Below are positions 41,447-50,588 of a stretch of 64,000 bases of DNA, piece by piece (position 1 is the stretch's first letter; each line of letters opens with the position of its first letter). The position numbers and the translations under genes are program-made. The stretch covers positions 90,890 through 154,889 of the forward strand of contig JAFQOO010000009.1 in assembly GCA_017403145.1 (NCBI GenBank), in the 5' to 3' direction. Source of the stretch: Clostridia bacterium. Its GTDB lineage: Bacteria > Bacillota > Clostridia > Christensenellales > DTU072. Under the pieces are notes generated by a model, which was given only the letters and a program-made list of their open reading frames with translations, had not been told where the DNA came from and searched no databases.

Positions 41447-42811
41447 TTAATCTTGAATTTTTGCAAGTGATTGTTCTATTTCTTCATCGGTGGGAACGTA
41501 GTCAACCATCGTTTTATCGTTAAAGTTTTTATACGCAGTTAAATCGAAATATCCCGTGCCCGTAAGTCCAAAGAGAATAACCTTTTTTTCTCCGCTTTCC
41601 TTGCATTTTAGAGCTTCGTCGATGGCAACTCTTATTGCGTGAGAGGATTCGGGAGCGGGCAAGATACCTTCGGTCTTAGCAAATAACGTTGCAGCTTCGA
41701 AAACTCGAGTTTGTTCAACCGACGTTGCTTCCATATGACCTTGGTCGTATAGGGCGCTTATAACGGGGTTCATTCCGTGATAACGTAGACCGCCGGAGTG
41801 GTTTGCAGAGGGGATAAAGTCGTGTCCCAAAGTGTACATTTTCATTAGGGGCGTAATTCTACCGGTATCACCAAAGTCGTATACGTACTTACCACGAGTC
41901 AACGAGGGGCAGGATTTTGGTTCTACAGCTATAAATCTATAATCTTGTTCGCCTCTTAGCTTTTCGCCCATAAAGGGCGCGATAAGTCCACCGAGGTTGG
42001 AGCCACCGCCTGCGCATCCTATGATGATATCTGGTTTAACGCCATATTTTTCAAGTGCGATTTTTGCTTCTAGACCAATAACGGATTGGTGTAGAAGTAC
42101 GTGGTTTAGTACAGAACCTAGTCCGTAACGACAGTTAGGAGTGCTAGTTGCAACTTCTACAGCTTCACTAATTGCACAGCCGAGAGAACCGCCGGTGCCG
42201 GGGTGCTTTTTGAGAATTTCTCGACCGATATTGGTGGTTTCTGAGGGAGAGGGAATTACGTTTGCTCCGTAAGTGCGCATAACCTCACGTCTAAAAGGTT
42301 TTTGTTCGCTACTTACTTTAACCATATAAACCGTTAAGTCGATGTTGTAGAATGCACAAGCCATAGAAAGAGCGGTACCCCACTGACCGGCGCCTGTTTC
42401 GGTCGTAAGAGAGGTGATACCTTCTTTTTTTGCATAGTATGCTTGCGCAACGGCACTATTTAACTTGTGTGAGCCCGAAGTATTGTTTCCCTCACTCTTG
42501 TAGTATATTTCAGCAGGGGTACCAAGAGCTTTTTCAAGCCAATAAGCACGAACTAGGGGAGAGGGGCGATACATAGTGTAAAAGTCCCTGATGTCATCGG
42601 GGATAGAGATATATCTATCGGTATCGTTTAGTTCTTGTGCTACACAACCTTTAGAAAAAATAGCTTCAAGTTCCTCTTGGGTGCAAGGCTTACGAGTCTT
42701 GGGGTTTAGTAGAGGGGGTAGCTTTTCCATATCTGCGCGGAGATTATACCAAGCTTTGGGCATCTCTTCTTCAGATAAATATATTTTTGTGGGAATGGGT
42801 TGCTTCAACAT
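41447..42811 (-). CDS. trpB: TrpB2-type tryptophan synthase beta-like enzyme
   Basis: A 454-residue PLP enzyme. GSHKLNSAVAQAYYA holds the Schiff-base Lys, ETGAGQWGTALSMACAFY the substrate loop, and CAGGGSNLGGLI the phosphate-binding loop. The extra N-terminal region (MLKQPIPTKIYLSEEEMPKA) and longer length mark the TrpB2 group, which lacks tight contact with TrpA. It may make Trp from indole and serine, or serve as a salvage enzyme; no trpA or other trp gene is in the window. Its own promoter and terminator make it a single-gene unit. Confidence 0.92.
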   Translation of the reverse strand: MLKQPIPTKIYLSEEEMPKAWYNLRADMEKLPPLLNPKTRKPCTQEELEAIFSKGCVAQELNDTDRYISIPDDIRDFYTMYRPSPLVRAYWLEKALGTPAEIYYKSEGNNTSGSHKLNSAVAQAYYAKKEGITSLTTETGAGQWGTALSMACAFYNIDLTVYMVKVSSEQKPFRREVMRTYGANVIPSPSETTNIGREILKKHPGTGGSLGCAISEAVEVATSTPNCRYGLGSVLNHVLLHQSVIGLEAKIALEKYGVKPDIIIGCAGGGSNLGGLIAPFMGEKLRGEQDYRFIAVEPKSCPSLTRGKYVYDFGDTGRITPLMKMYTLGHDFIPSANHSGGLRYHGMNPVISALYDQGHMEATSVEQTRVFEAATLFAKTEGILPAPESSHAIRVAIDEALKCKESGEKKVILFGLTGTGYFDLTAYKNFNDKTMVDYVPTDEEIEQSLAKIQD

Positions 42812-42844
42812 AGTTAACCTCCTTGTAGATTGTAATTGTTTAAG

Positions 42845-42873
42845 ATAATATCAAAAGTTTAAAAATTTGTCAA
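42845..42873 (-). promoter_or_regulatory. Predicted trpB promoter
   Basis: Minus strand: TTGACA (42868-42873), 17-bp spacer, TATTAT (42845-42850); leader of about 30 bases with AGGAGG before the ATG. Confidence 0.78.
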
Positions 42874-42902
42874 CAGACTAGGGCGAATAATAAAAATAGT
42901 TA

Positions 42903-42931
42903 TTGAAATATAAGTATTTATGTAGTATAAT
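42903..42931 (+). promoter_or_regulatory. Promoter with start codon 6 nt after -10 (epimerase operon)
   Basis: TTGAAA (42903-42908), 17-bp spacer, TATAAT (42926-42931), six bases, then ATG at 42938. No SD. Confidence 0.8.
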
Positions 42932-42937
42932 AGCGCT

Positions 42938-44119
42938 ATGGAAAAGAAAGATTACTTACATTTGTTTGAAAGAGAGTTGTTTGAAAGTTGCGTACCTTTC
43001 TGGCTAAAAAACGGATACGATACCGTAAATGGCGGTATGTACACTAGCCTTGATAGAGAGGGAAGAATTTATTCCACCGATAAGGGCGTGTGGATGCAAG
43101 GCAGAGCAGGCTATATGTTTTCACGTATGGCAAATGCTTTTGGCAAAAAGGAATATTTGCCAGTAGCTAAGTCTTGCATAGATTTTATAAACGCACACTG
43201 TATCGATGAAGATGGAAGAATGTATTTCACGGTTACCGCCGATGGTAAGCCTCTTCGTAAGAGAAGATATATGTTCTCCGAAACGTTCTACATTATTGCT
43301 TGTGCAGAGTATTATAAAGCGACCGGCGACGTTGAATGTCTAAATAATGCTAGAAAGTATTATGATTTTTGCTTAGAAATGTATCGTAATCCATCTAGCG
43401 ACCCCTATAAAATCACCCCTAAATGCGTACCCGGTACTCGTGATAGCAAGGCGCTAAATCTTCCTATGATACTCCTAAACGTTACTTGCGTATTGAGAGA
43501 TAGTGATAAAGAGAAGATTGCTTATTATGATAAGGTTGCAAAAGAGCTTGTAGAAGATATCAAAGCTTTTAACGTTGCAGGCACAGGCTTTATGTTAGAA
43601 AGCATTGGTATCAACGGAGAGTATTTCCGTGAAAGCGCAGGGGCTAGGGTTGTTAACCCCGGACATTCAATCGAGCTTAGTTGGTTCTTACTAGACCAAG
43701 CATTGTATAGCGGAGACGAGGAACTGCTGAACTTCTCTAAAAACGTGTTTGATACCGCTTTTGAGTTCGGATGGGACGAGGTGTACGGAGGAATTTTATA
43801 CTTTAAAGATTTCGAAGGTTTCCCCGTAGAAGCTTATGAGCACGATATGAAGCTTTGGTGGCCCCATAACGAAGCAATTATTGCTTCCTTGAAGCTATAT
43901 AAGGAAACGGGTAACGAAAAGTATTTCTCGATTTTCGAAAGGGTTGTAGAATATGCCTTCGACCACTTTAGCGACTTCAAATATGGCGAGTGGTACGGAT
44001 ACCTTCGTCGTGATGGTAAACCTACTGAGCCCCCTTGCAAAGGTCATACCTATAAAGGACCTTTCCACGTACTTCGTATGTTGACTATCGTAATCGAGAT
44101 TTTGAGAGAAATAGCATAA
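42938..44119 (+). CDS. N-acylglucosamine 2-epimerase family protein
   Basis: A 393-residue alpha/alpha-barrel enzyme. Typical blocks are GVWMQGRAGYMFSRM, the Arg-rich KRRYMFSETFYIIACAEYY, NPGHSIELSWFLLDQAL and WWPHNEAIIASLKLY, closely following renin-binding-protein-type GlcNAc 2-epimerases. The expected reaction is ManNAc to GlcNAc, which would continue sialic acid breakdown after NanA; a cellobiose or mannose epimerase cannot be excluded. It has no SD and the ATG is 6 nt behind the -10 box, so the mRNA is probably leaderless. It overlaps the PPC-domain gene by one base. Confidence 0.87.
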   Translation: MEKKDYLHLFERELFESCVPFWLKNGYDTVNGGMYTSLDREGRIYSTDKGVWMQGRAGYMFSRMANAFGKKEYLPVAKSCIDFINAHCIDEDGRMYFTVTADGKPLRKRRYMFSETFYIIACAEYYKATGDVECLNNARKYYDFCLEMYRNPSSDPYKITPKCVPGTRDSKALNLPMILLNVTCVLRDSDKEKIAYYDKVAKELVEDIKAFNVAGTGFMLESIGINGEYFRESAGARVVNPGHSIELSWFLLDQALYSGDEELLNFSKNVFDTAFEFGWDEVYGGILYFKDFEGFPVEAYEHDMKLWWPHNEAIIASLKLYKETGNEKYFSIFERVVEYAFDHFSDFKYGEWYGYLRRDGKPTEPPCKGHTYKGPFHVLRMLTIVIEILREIA

Positions 44120-44535
44120 TGGAATATAAAGTTCAAGGTAACGTTGCTATAGTAAGAATGCAAAAGGGAGAAGAAGTAATTTCTTCGCTTTTAGCACTTA
44201 TCGATAAGCTTGATATTAAGAGCGGTAGAGTGAGTGGTATTGGTGCAACCGATAACGTAACCATAGGTGTTTTCAATGCAAATACTAAAGAATACACAAA
44301 GAATTGCGTTAGAGAGGATATGGAAATTTTATCACTTTCGGGTAACCTAAGTAGAATGAATGGAAAGCCATACGCACATATTCACGGTTCGTTTGCCTCG
44401 CTTGATAGAGTATATGGCGGACACGTTAACGAAATTTATATTAGTGCAACCGCAGAGTTGATTATAGATATTTTTGATATAATCGTAGAAAGAGAATTTG
44501 ATAAAGAGACAGGTTTGAATTTAATTAAGCTATGA
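44119..44535 (+). CDS. PPC/DUF296-domain protein
   Basis: A 138-residue protein covering one PPC (DUF296) domain: the strand-rich start VAIVRMQKGEEVISSLLALI, GRVSGIGATDNVTIGVFN, and the conserved PYAHIHGSFASLDRVYGGHV with its His cluster. Plant AT-hook proteins have this domain, and bacterial members are trimeric with a possible metal or small-ligand site. A regulatory or binding role is likely but undefined. Translationally coupled on both sides (one-base overlap upstream, four-base overlap downstream). Confidence 0.88.
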   Translation: MEYKVQGNVAIVRMQKGEEVISSLLALIDKLDIKSGRVSGIGATDNVTIGVFNANTKEYTKNCVREDMEILSLSGNLSRMNGKPYAHIHGSFASLDRVYGGHVNEIYISATAELIIDIFDIIVEREFDKETGLNLIKL

Positions 44536-44957
44536 AAGTATTCGTATTATTAGGAAACAGAATGAACGATGATGGTACTTTATCGGACAAGATGAAACTT
44601 AGACTTTCCCTTTGTGTAAAGTACTACAATGAATTTGCGCCCGATAAAATTATAGTATCGGGTGGAATAGCAAATCCTAAAGCAGGAGTTGCCGAAGCAG
44701 ACAAGATGGAAGAATACCTTTTGAATGCCGGCATACCCGCATCGGTTATCATCAAGGAAGATAAATCGTTAACGACAAAACAAAACGCCGAATTTTCTTG
44801 CCCAAAGGCAAAGGAGCTAGGCGCTGACGTTATGGTGCTTTGCACGTCGAAAGAGCATATGGAAAGGTGGTATCTTAACCCCGTAAAACTCTTTAAACGT
44901 TATCTTAAAAAGTATGGCGCCGGTGATATAAAATTGGAAACTTATACCAACGACTAA
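44532..44957 (+). CDS. YdcF/DUF218-like protein
   Basis: A 141-residue protein with a DUF218-type fold: VFVLLGNRMNDDGTLSDK at the N-terminus, IIVSGGIANPKAGVAEADKM, and EDKSLTTKQNAEFSCPKAKE. YdcF-like proteins bind S-adenosylmethionine or act on nucleotide-like or envelope substrates; the function is unsettled. It has no membrane helix, unlike SanA-like relatives. It ends the three-gene epimerase operon. Confidence 0.8.
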   Translation: MKVFVLLGNRMNDDGTLSDKMKLRLSLCVKYYNEFAPDKIIVSGGIANPKAGVAEADKMEEYLLNAGIPASVIIKEDKSLTTKQNAEFSCPKAKELGADVMVLCTSKEHMERWYLNPVKLFKRYLKKYGAGDIKLETYTND

Positions 44958-44984
44958 AAAAATCAAAAAAATAAATATTTACTC

Positions 44985-45013
44985 TTGAATTATCATATTG
45001 TTTATGATAGAAT
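44985..45013 (+). promoter_or_regulatory. Predicted promoter of the 81-residue protein gene
   Basis: TTGAAT (44985-44990), 17-bp spacer, TAGAAT (45008-45013), then a short leader with GAGAGAGGTG. Confidence 0.6.
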
Positions 45014-45041
45014 AAATATATATTTGTGAGAGAGGTGTATT

Positions 45042-45287
45042 ATGGCAAATTATAAGGCTCCTGAGCATAATTCATTAGATGGTCAAATTATAGAATACGG
45101 TGGTAAAAAATATCGTCTTTCTTCTAACCAAGCGTTTAGTTGCCCCATTCAAATGCCCATTCCCAAGTTCCAACTTAATCCCACTATGTCCTTTACCGCT
45201 GACGAAAACGGTGGACTACAATTAAAGATTAAGCCCAATCCCCAAGCAACCGGATTTGATTACTCTGGTTGGGGTAAGAAAAAATAG
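45042..45287 (+). CDS. Small hypothetical protein, 81 residues
   Basis: I cannot assign a family. The protein is soluble, Pro- and Asn-rich, with one Cys (FSCPIQMPIPKF), a Tyr/Gly-rich region (IIEYGGKKYRLSS) and a basic end (DYSGWGKKK). It has a clear promoter, SD and terminator of its own, and uses C-ending codons in the middle (CCC, TTC, CAA), so it appears to be a genuine expressed gene. Confidence 0.65.
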   Translation: MANYKAPEHNSLDGQIIEYGGKKYRLSSNQAFSCPIQMPIPKFQLNPTMSFTADENGGLQLKIKPNPQATGFDYSGWGKKK

Positions 45288-45305
45288 TTTTTGATTATAA
45301 GAATT

Positions 45306-45332
45306 AAGGCTCGCTATTGCGAGCCTTTTTTG
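45306..45332. terminator. Terminator after the small-protein gene
   Basis: AAGGCTCGC (45306-45314) pairs with GCGAGCCTT (45319-45327), loop TATT, T run on the plus strand; usable also for the converging GDPD gene. Confidence 0.88.
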
Positions 45333-45365
45333 TTTTAGTTAATAGTGTTTGTTGTTAGAGGTTCG

Positions 45366-46067
45366 TTAAATCTTACCGCCAAAATCGCAGTCGGTGGTGA
45401 TATAGTCAACACCGAGGTACATAAAATGACGAACAACGGGTAGATGGTTTATCGTCCATAGGTTTACTTCGTGTCCCATACGGTGTGCTTTTCTAATTAT
45501 ATAGCCGGGGCAGAAAACAAACATCAAGTCTATATCGTAACCTTTGTTAAGGAATGCCCTTCCGCTAGCAGGGTATCTACCAAGAACTTGTAATCTAATC
45601 TTTTTGTTAATAGAACGTAGTCTTGCCATATTCATATAGTGGAAGGAAATAAATACTACGTTTTCTATACCAATAATTTCTTCGATTATCCTAATTAGGT
45701 CTTTTAGTTGGTTACGAGAGGGTATACATTTTAGCTCGATAACCGGAACCTTGTCGCCACTTTTACAAATCTTTAGATAGTTTTCAAAAGTGCAAATATA
45801 GCTTTCGCCTTCTATCTTAGCACTACCAACCTTATTTAGGTTCATAGGTAGCTTTAGGGCTTCCTCAAGCGTAATTTTGGAAACCGAAACGCTTTCATCG
45901 GCGAAAGGATTGTTGTCGTGGCAACATACCCATTTTTGGTCGGAAGTAAACCATACGTCGGTTTCTATTCCCCAAAAGAATGAGCTAGCAGCCGCTGCTT
46001 TAAAAGATTTTTCGCTGTTTTGGTAATAGAGGTTAGATAAACCACGATGTGCTATAAATCTTGTCAT
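45366..46067 (-). CDS. Glycerophosphodiester phosphodiesterase family protein
   Basis: A 233-residue GDPD-fold protein: IAHRGLS at the N-terminus (metal/phosphate His-Arg), the acidic pair in GIETDVWFT, CCHDNN (catalytic His), and VIELKC. It hydrolyses glycerophosphodiesters to sn-glycerol-3-phosphate and alcohol; no signal peptide, so it is probably intracellular. It is shorter than typical UgpQ and has a divergent middle. It lies 29 bases downstream of the Cys-rich protein gene on the same strand. Confidence 0.85.
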   Translation of the reverse strand: MTRFIAHRGLSNLYYQNSEKSFKAAAASSFFWGIETDVWFTSDQKWVCCHDNNPFADESVSVSKITLEEALKLPMNLNKVGSAKIEGESYICTFENYLKICKSGDKVPVIELKCIPSRNQLKDLIRIIEEIIGIENVVFISFHYMNMARLRSINKKIRLQVLGRYPASGRAFLNKGYDIDLMFVFCPGYIIRKAHRMGHEVNLWTINHLPVVRHFMYLGVDYITTDCDFGGKI

Positions 46068-46096
46068 AACTATATCTTCCTTTTATTTGATTTCTA

Positions 46097-46513
46097 CTAA
46101 TATTTTATTGCAATTTCGGTTGCGATTGCCACTAGTTCAAGGCAAGGGCGTTTTGCATAGTATTGTTCGGTGCGTTTGCTAGGGACGGGAGAGTTGTCGT
46201 TTGCATCTGCCTTAATTAGGTCTCTACATAAATAGGAACCACAAGTTTCTTCAAACTCTTTTATTGCTTGTTGTCCTAGCTTGTACATAGCAAGCTTATC
46301 CATTTCTTTGTGTTTTAGGCCTAGTATCATTAGCATACCGCTAACTGCACCGCAAACCTCTCTCAAACGACAAAAGCCACCGCCGAAAGGGTTGGATAGA
46401 GCTTTCATATCTTCTTCGCTCATTCCTACGGTATCCGCTAGCGCTATCGCTACCGATTGTGCGCAATTGTAACCTTGTAAAAATAAATCTTTAGCCTTTT
46501 GTACACGTTCCAT
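46097..46513 (-). CDS. C_GCAxxG_C_C-family redox protein
   Basis: A 138-residue protein with a conserved Cys pattern: GYNCAQSV, GGFCRLREVCGAVSG, ETCGSYLCRDL and RPCLELV. This is the C_GCAxxG_C_C family (often encoded beside oxidoreductases; some members are preceded by Tat signals). Role unknown, metal or FeS binding is likely. The ATG at 46513 has AGGTG upstream and overlaps the final codons region of glnN by spacing of 8 bases, so it is in the glnN transcript. Confidence 0.8.
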   Translation of the reverse strand: MERVQKAKDLFLQGYNCAQSVAIALADTVGMSEEDMKALSNPFGGGFCRLREVCGAVSGMLMILGLKHKEMDKLAMYKLGQQAIKEFEETCGSYLCRDLIKADANDNSPVPSKRTEQYYAKRPCLELVAIATEIAIKY

Positions 46514-46521
46514 TATTTCAC

Positions 46522-48618
46522 CTATTTTATAGAGTATAGTAAGTCTGCGTAAGTTGGGAATGGCCAATCGTTTTTATCAACCAAGTTTTCTAACTTATCA
46601 CAATCATCGCGTAGTGCTTTCATATCAAAGAATACCTTTTCTCTATAGAAACGAGCTATCTCTAGACTGCTGTTGCCCTTGCTGGTTGACAAGGTATCAC
46701 TTTCCAATTTATCGATACTTGCATAAAGGTTTTTAGCTAGAGCAGAAAGACGATTTATCAAATCGATTTCAACCGAGCGGTCTATGCTTTCATCTAGGCG
46801 CTTTTTGTTGAGTGCCATTTCTACAAGTTTTCTTTCGTAGGCAAGAACGGAGGGTAGTACTTGTTTTTTTGCCATATCAAGCATAGTCAATGCTTCGATA
46901 TTTATAGTTTTAGAATAGATATCTAGAAGTATTTCCGTTCTGGAATATATTTCATTTTTGGATAAAACGCCGTGTTTTTCTAGCAATTTAACGTTTTTTT
47001 CGTCGGTATAGTGAGGAACTGCGTCAACAGTTGATATTAGGTTGGATAAACCGCGTCGTTGTGCTTCATCTACCCATTCTTGTGAGTATGAGTTGCCATT
47101 ATAGATAATTCTCTTATGCTTTTTATAGGTTTTGGCAATAAGCTCGTTAAGAGACTTATGGAAATCGTCGGTGTTTTCAAGCACGTCGGCAAATTGGGAA
47201 AGTGCTTCGGCAACTATAACGTTCATTATATAGTTAGTGCAAGCGATACTAAAACTAGAGCCTAGCATACGGAATTCGAACTTGTTGCCGGTAAAAGCAA
47301 GAGGTGAAGTTCTGTTGCGGTCGGTAGTATCACGCGGGAAAGAGGGAAGCATAGATACGCCAATTTGCATAGTAGACTTTTTCTTACCCTTATAGGTTGC
47401 GTGGTGTTGTACCGCTTCTAATATATCCGTTAGTTCGTCGCCGAGGAAGATAGATACAATAGCGGGTGGCGCTTCGTTTGCTCCTAGACGATGGTCGTTA
47501 CCTGCACTTGCCGCACTCAAACGCAACAAGTCTTGATACTCGTCTACTGCTTTGATAACTGCGGTTAGGAATAGTAGGAATTGTGCATTCTCGTAAGGGG
47601 TTTCGCCGGGTTCCAAAAGGTTGATACCATTATCGGTAGAAAGGGACCAGTTGTTGTGCTTACCGCTACCGTTTACAGCTTCAAAAGGCTTTTCGTGAAG
47701 CATACAAATCATACCGTGCTTTTGAGCTATACTTTTCATAAGCTCCATAGTAAGTTGGTTTTGGTCGGTAGCAAGGTTGACCGTGGTGAACAAAGGTGCA
47801 AGCTCGTGTTGTGCGGGAGCCGCCTCGTTATGTTTGGTTTTTGCAAGAACGCCAAGTCTCCAAAGCATATCGTCTAGCTCTTTCATAAATGTAGAAACTC
47901 TAGGCTTGATAGCACCAAAATAGTGGTCTTCCATTTCTTGACCTTTGGGAGGTTTTGCACCGAATAGCGTTCTACCGCAATGTATTATGTCTAGGCGCTT
48001 TTCGCCAATCTTCTTATCTATCAAAAAGTATTCTTGCTCGGCACCAACGGTTGCGTTTACTTTGGTTGTTTTGGTGTTGCCAAACAATCTTAGTATTCTT
48101 AAAGATTGCTTGTTTAGGGCTTCCATACTGCGTAGTAAGGGAGTCTTTTTATCGAGTATCTCGCCACCATACGAGCAGAATGCAGTAGGTATGCAAAGGC
48201 TTCCGTCTTTAATAAAGGCATAGCTGGAGGGGTCCCAAGCGGTATATCCACGTGCTTCGAAAGTGGCCCTCAAACCACCACTTGGAAAACTGCTAGCATC
48301 GGGCTCGCCTTTAATGAGAGCTTTGCCACCGAACTTCATTATAACTTCGCCTTGTTTGTTTACGTCTAGGAAACTATCGTGTTTTTCGGCGGTAATTCCC
48401 GTCATAGGTTGGAACCAATGAGTATAGTGGGTTGCACCATTTTCGAGCGCCCAATCTTTCATAGCGCTAGCTATAGCATTTGCAATATCAATAGTTAAAG
48501 GAGTTCCTTCTTTGATAGTTTGTTGCAAAGCATTATAGATTTCTGCACTAAGTCTTTCTTTCATTACTTTGTCGTTAAAGACTAACGAGCCAAAAATCTC
48601 GGGTAAATAGGTATCCAT
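46522..48618 (-). CDS. glnN: Glutamine synthetase, type III
   Basis: A 698-residue GSIII enzyme. Characteristic parts are GSLVFNDKVMKERL near the N-terminus, THYTHWFQPMTGITAEKHD, the active-site ATVGAEQEYFLID, TKHNEAAPAQHELAPLF, EKPFEAVNGSGKHNNWS and the RLGANEAPPAIVSI region. It forms glutamine from glutamate and ammonia with ATP. SD AAGGAG precedes the ATG. Its promoter (TTGACT-17-TATATT) has a CGCGCAC motif in the spacer, as do other promoters in this window. It is followed by the Cys-rich and GDPD genes on the same strand. Confidence 0.96.
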   Translation of the reverse strand: MDTYLPEIFGSLVFNDKVMKERLSAEIYNALQQTIKEGTPLTIDIANAIASAMKDWALENGATHYTHWFQPMTGITAEKHDSFLDVNKQGEVIMKFGGKALIKGEPDASSFPSGGLRATFEARGYTAWDPSSYAFIKDGSLCIPTAFCSYGGEILDKKTPLLRSMEALNKQSLRILRLFGNTKTTKVNATVGAEQEYFLIDKKIGEKRLDIIHCGRTLFGAKPPKGQEMEDHYFGAIKPRVSTFMKELDDMLWRLGVLAKTKHNEAAPAQHELAPLFTTVNLATDQNQLTMELMKSIAQKHGMICMLHEKPFEAVNGSGKHNNWSLSTDNGINLLEPGETPYENAQFLLFLTAVIKAVDEYQDLLRLSAASAGNDHRLGANEAPPAIVSIFLGDELTDILEAVQHHATYKGKKKSTMQIGVSMLPSFPRDTTDRNRTSPLAFTGNKFEFRMLGSSFSIACTNYIMNVIVAEALSQFADVLENTDDFHKSLNELIAKTYKKHKRIIYNGNSYSQEWVDEAQRRGLSNLISTVDAVPHYTDEKNVKLLEKHGVLSKNEIYSRTEILLDIYSKTINIEALTMLDMAKKQVLPSVLAYERKLVEMALNKKRLDESIDRSVEIDLINRLSALAKNLYASIDKLESDTLSTSKGNSSLEIARFYREKVFFDMKALRDDCDKLENLVDKNDWPFPTYADLLYSIK

Positions 48619-48652
48619 TCTCTACTCCTTGGTGGGCACAAATATTTATACT

Positions 48653-48681
48653 AATATATCACACCAGTGCGCGATAGTCAA
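48653..48681 (-). promoter_or_regulatory. Predicted glnN promoter with CG-rich spacer
   Basis: Minus strand: TTGACT (48676-48681), spacer with CGCGCAC, TATATT (48653-48658), spacer 17 bp. Confidence 0.75.
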
Positions 48682-48733
48682 ATAATAAGAAATTATTAAA
48701 TAAATATTTTGCGCGCGCGAGCGTAAAAAGTGT

Positions 48734-48762
48734 TTGGAAATTCAATTTCTTAGTGGTATAAT
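48734..48762 (+). promoter_or_regulatory. Promoter with start codon 6 nt after -10 (ABC exporter)
   Basis: TTGGAA (48734-48739), 17-bp spacer, TATAAT (48757-48762), six bases, ATG at 48769. A GCGCGCGCGAGCG tract sits at 48711-48723, just upstream of the -35 box. No SD. Confidence 0.75.
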
Positions 48763-48768
48763 CTAGTT

Positions 48769-50493
48769 ATGAAAGTGTTATTTAGATTAGGTAAAGAAGC
48801 AAAGAAATACACAAGGTACTACGTCGTAGGAATCGTAGCGGTAATTTTAACGAGCTTGGTAACGCTAGCTGCACCAAGACTGCTGTCGGCTATGACCGGT
48901 ATAGTTTCCGGAGGCGTGGGTAGTGAGGATTTGAATACCATACTTGTTTTGGCTTTTTCCTTGCTGGGACTTTATGCGGTAAAACTAATATGTAGGTTTA
49001 TTTCTACGTATATGTTACATATTGCAGCTTGGCGCCTTGTAAACAATATGCGTGTTAAAGTGTACGACCATATACAATCGTCCTCTATGAGCTATTTTAG
49101 CGATAAGCAAACGGGCGATTTATTGTCGCGCGTTGTAAACGATACCGCCAACTTCGAAATGCTATATGCACACGTTATACCCGAAAGCATAACCAACGTT
49201 ATAACCTTTGTCGGTGTGCTGGTTATGTTGCTTACCATAAACTGGAAGCTTGCGCTACTAGCAATGATAATAGTACCATTCGTTGCACTGGCCGGCGTCT
49301 ACTATACGAAGAATGTTCGCCCCAATTTTAGAAAGGCGCAAAAAGTTACCGGTGAAATTTCCGCCGAGATGCAAGATAATTTTTCCGGCATACACGAAAT
49401 ACAAGCCTTTGGTCAAGAAGAGCACGAGCACGAGGACGTTAGGGTCGCGACCGAAAAGCATAGCGTGGCAATCATAAGGGCACTTAAAATATCGGGATTT
49501 TTCCATCCTCTAATCGAGTTCACCTCTTCCCTAGCAACCGTAATGGTCGTGGGAGTAGGCGGACTACTAGCATATCAAAACAATATAGACGTTGAAAGTG
49601 TGGTTGCATTCTTACTATACCTTTCATTGTTATTTGCGCCCATAGAGGGATTGGGAAAACTAGCAGAAAGCGCACAAACTGCTTTAGCTTCGGGCGAGCG
49701 CGTGCTCGAAATTTTAGATACCCCCATTGAAATCAAGGATAGCGAAAATGCAATTGACGTAGGTAGGGTAAAAGGCGATATTGAGTTTAGAAACGTATCC
49801 TTTGGTTATTTAGACGGAACCCCTGTGCTAAAAAATATTTCCTTTAGTTGCAAGGCGGGTGAGACCATAGCACTTGTTGGCGCAACGGGCGCGGGAAAGA
49901 CGACGATAACCCAACTTATCCCCCGTTTTTACGAACCGGATAGTGGAGATATTTTTATAGACGGAGTAAATATCAAAGACCTAACTTTAAAGTGCTTGCG
50001 TTCTAATATCGCGCCTGTTTTACAAGATACTTTCCTATTTAATGGTAGCGTAGCGGAAAACATTGCTTATGCAAGACCGTCCGCAAAAAGGGAAGAAATT
50101 GTAGCTTCAGCTACCAAAGCGCAGATAAATGACGAAATTTTGGATATGCCGGATGGCTATGAAAGCAAGGTGGGAGAGCGTGGCTTAAAACTGAGTGGCG
50201 GACAAAAGCAAAGGATAGCTATTGCTCGTGCAATGCTTAGGGAAGCACCCATTATTATACTTGACGAGGCGACTGCATCCGTTGATAGTACCACGGAAAA
50301 ACAAATCCAACAAGCAATCAATAGTTTGTGTGGTAATCATACGGTTATTGCAATTGCTCATAGACTTTCTACCATAAGAAACGCCGACCAAATATTACTA
50401 ATAGAAGACGGAGAAATCGTAGAAAGAGGAACGCATTACGAGTTGATTGCTTTGAACGGGAAATATAAAAAGCTTCACGACCAAAACGTATAA
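48769..50493 (+). CDS. ABC exporter, fused membrane and ATPase domains
   Basis: A 574-residue half-transporter with six membrane segments in residues about 10-300 (type IV exporter fold) and an ATPase domain at 330-574. Walker A GATGAGKTTITQ, Q-loop VLQDTFLF, signature LSGGQKQRIAIARA, Walker B IIILDEATASVD and the switch His AIAHRLST are intact. It should form a homodimer or pair with another half elsewhere; substrate may be a lipid, peptide or drug. The start codon has no SD and is 6 nt behind the -10 box. It is a single-gene unit, facing away from glnN. Confidence 0.92.
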   Translation: MKVLFRLGKEAKKYTRYYVVGIVAVILTSLVTLAAPRLLSAMTGIVSGGVGSEDLNTILVLAFSLLGLYAVKLICRFISTYMLHIAAWRLVNNMRVKVYDHIQSSSMSYFSDKQTGDLLSRVVNDTANFEMLYAHVIPESITNVITFVGVLVMLLTINWKLALLAMIIVPFVALAGVYYTKNVRPNFRKAQKVTGEISAEMQDNFSGIHEIQAFGQEEHEHEDVRVATEKHSVAIIRALKISGFFHPLIEFTSSLATVMVVGVGGLLAYQNNIDVESVVAFLLYLSLLFAPIEGLGKLAESAQTALASGERVLEILDTPIEIKDSENAIDVGRVKGDIEFRNVSFGYLDGTPVLKNISFSCKAGETIALVGATGAGKTTITQLIPRFYEPDSGDIFIDGVNIKDLTLKCLRSNIAPVLQDTFLFNGSVAENIAYARPSAKREEIVASATKAQINDEILDMPDGYESKVGERGLKLSGGQKQRIAIARAMLREAPIIILDEATASVDSTTEKQIQQAINSLCGNHTVIAIAHRLSTIRNADQILLIEDGEIVERGTHYELIALNGKYKKLHDQNV

Positions 50494-50507
50494 TTTAAAA
50501 TTACATA

Positions 50508-50539
50508 TTGCATTTTGCGCGCGTGTGTGATAGTATTAT
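50508..50539 (+). promoter_or_regulatory. Predicted promoter of the LURP-one-like gene with CG-rich spacer
   Basis: TTGCAT (50508-50513), spacer containing GCGCGCG (50517-50523), TAGTAT (50531-50536, 17-bp spacer) or TATTAT (50534-50539, 20-bp). A second CG patch, GCATATGCGCG, is at 50551-50561. Confidence 0.55.
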
Positions 50540-50588
50540 ATAAATAAAACGCATATGCGCGTTAATCTTCAAAAAAAGGAGAACATAT

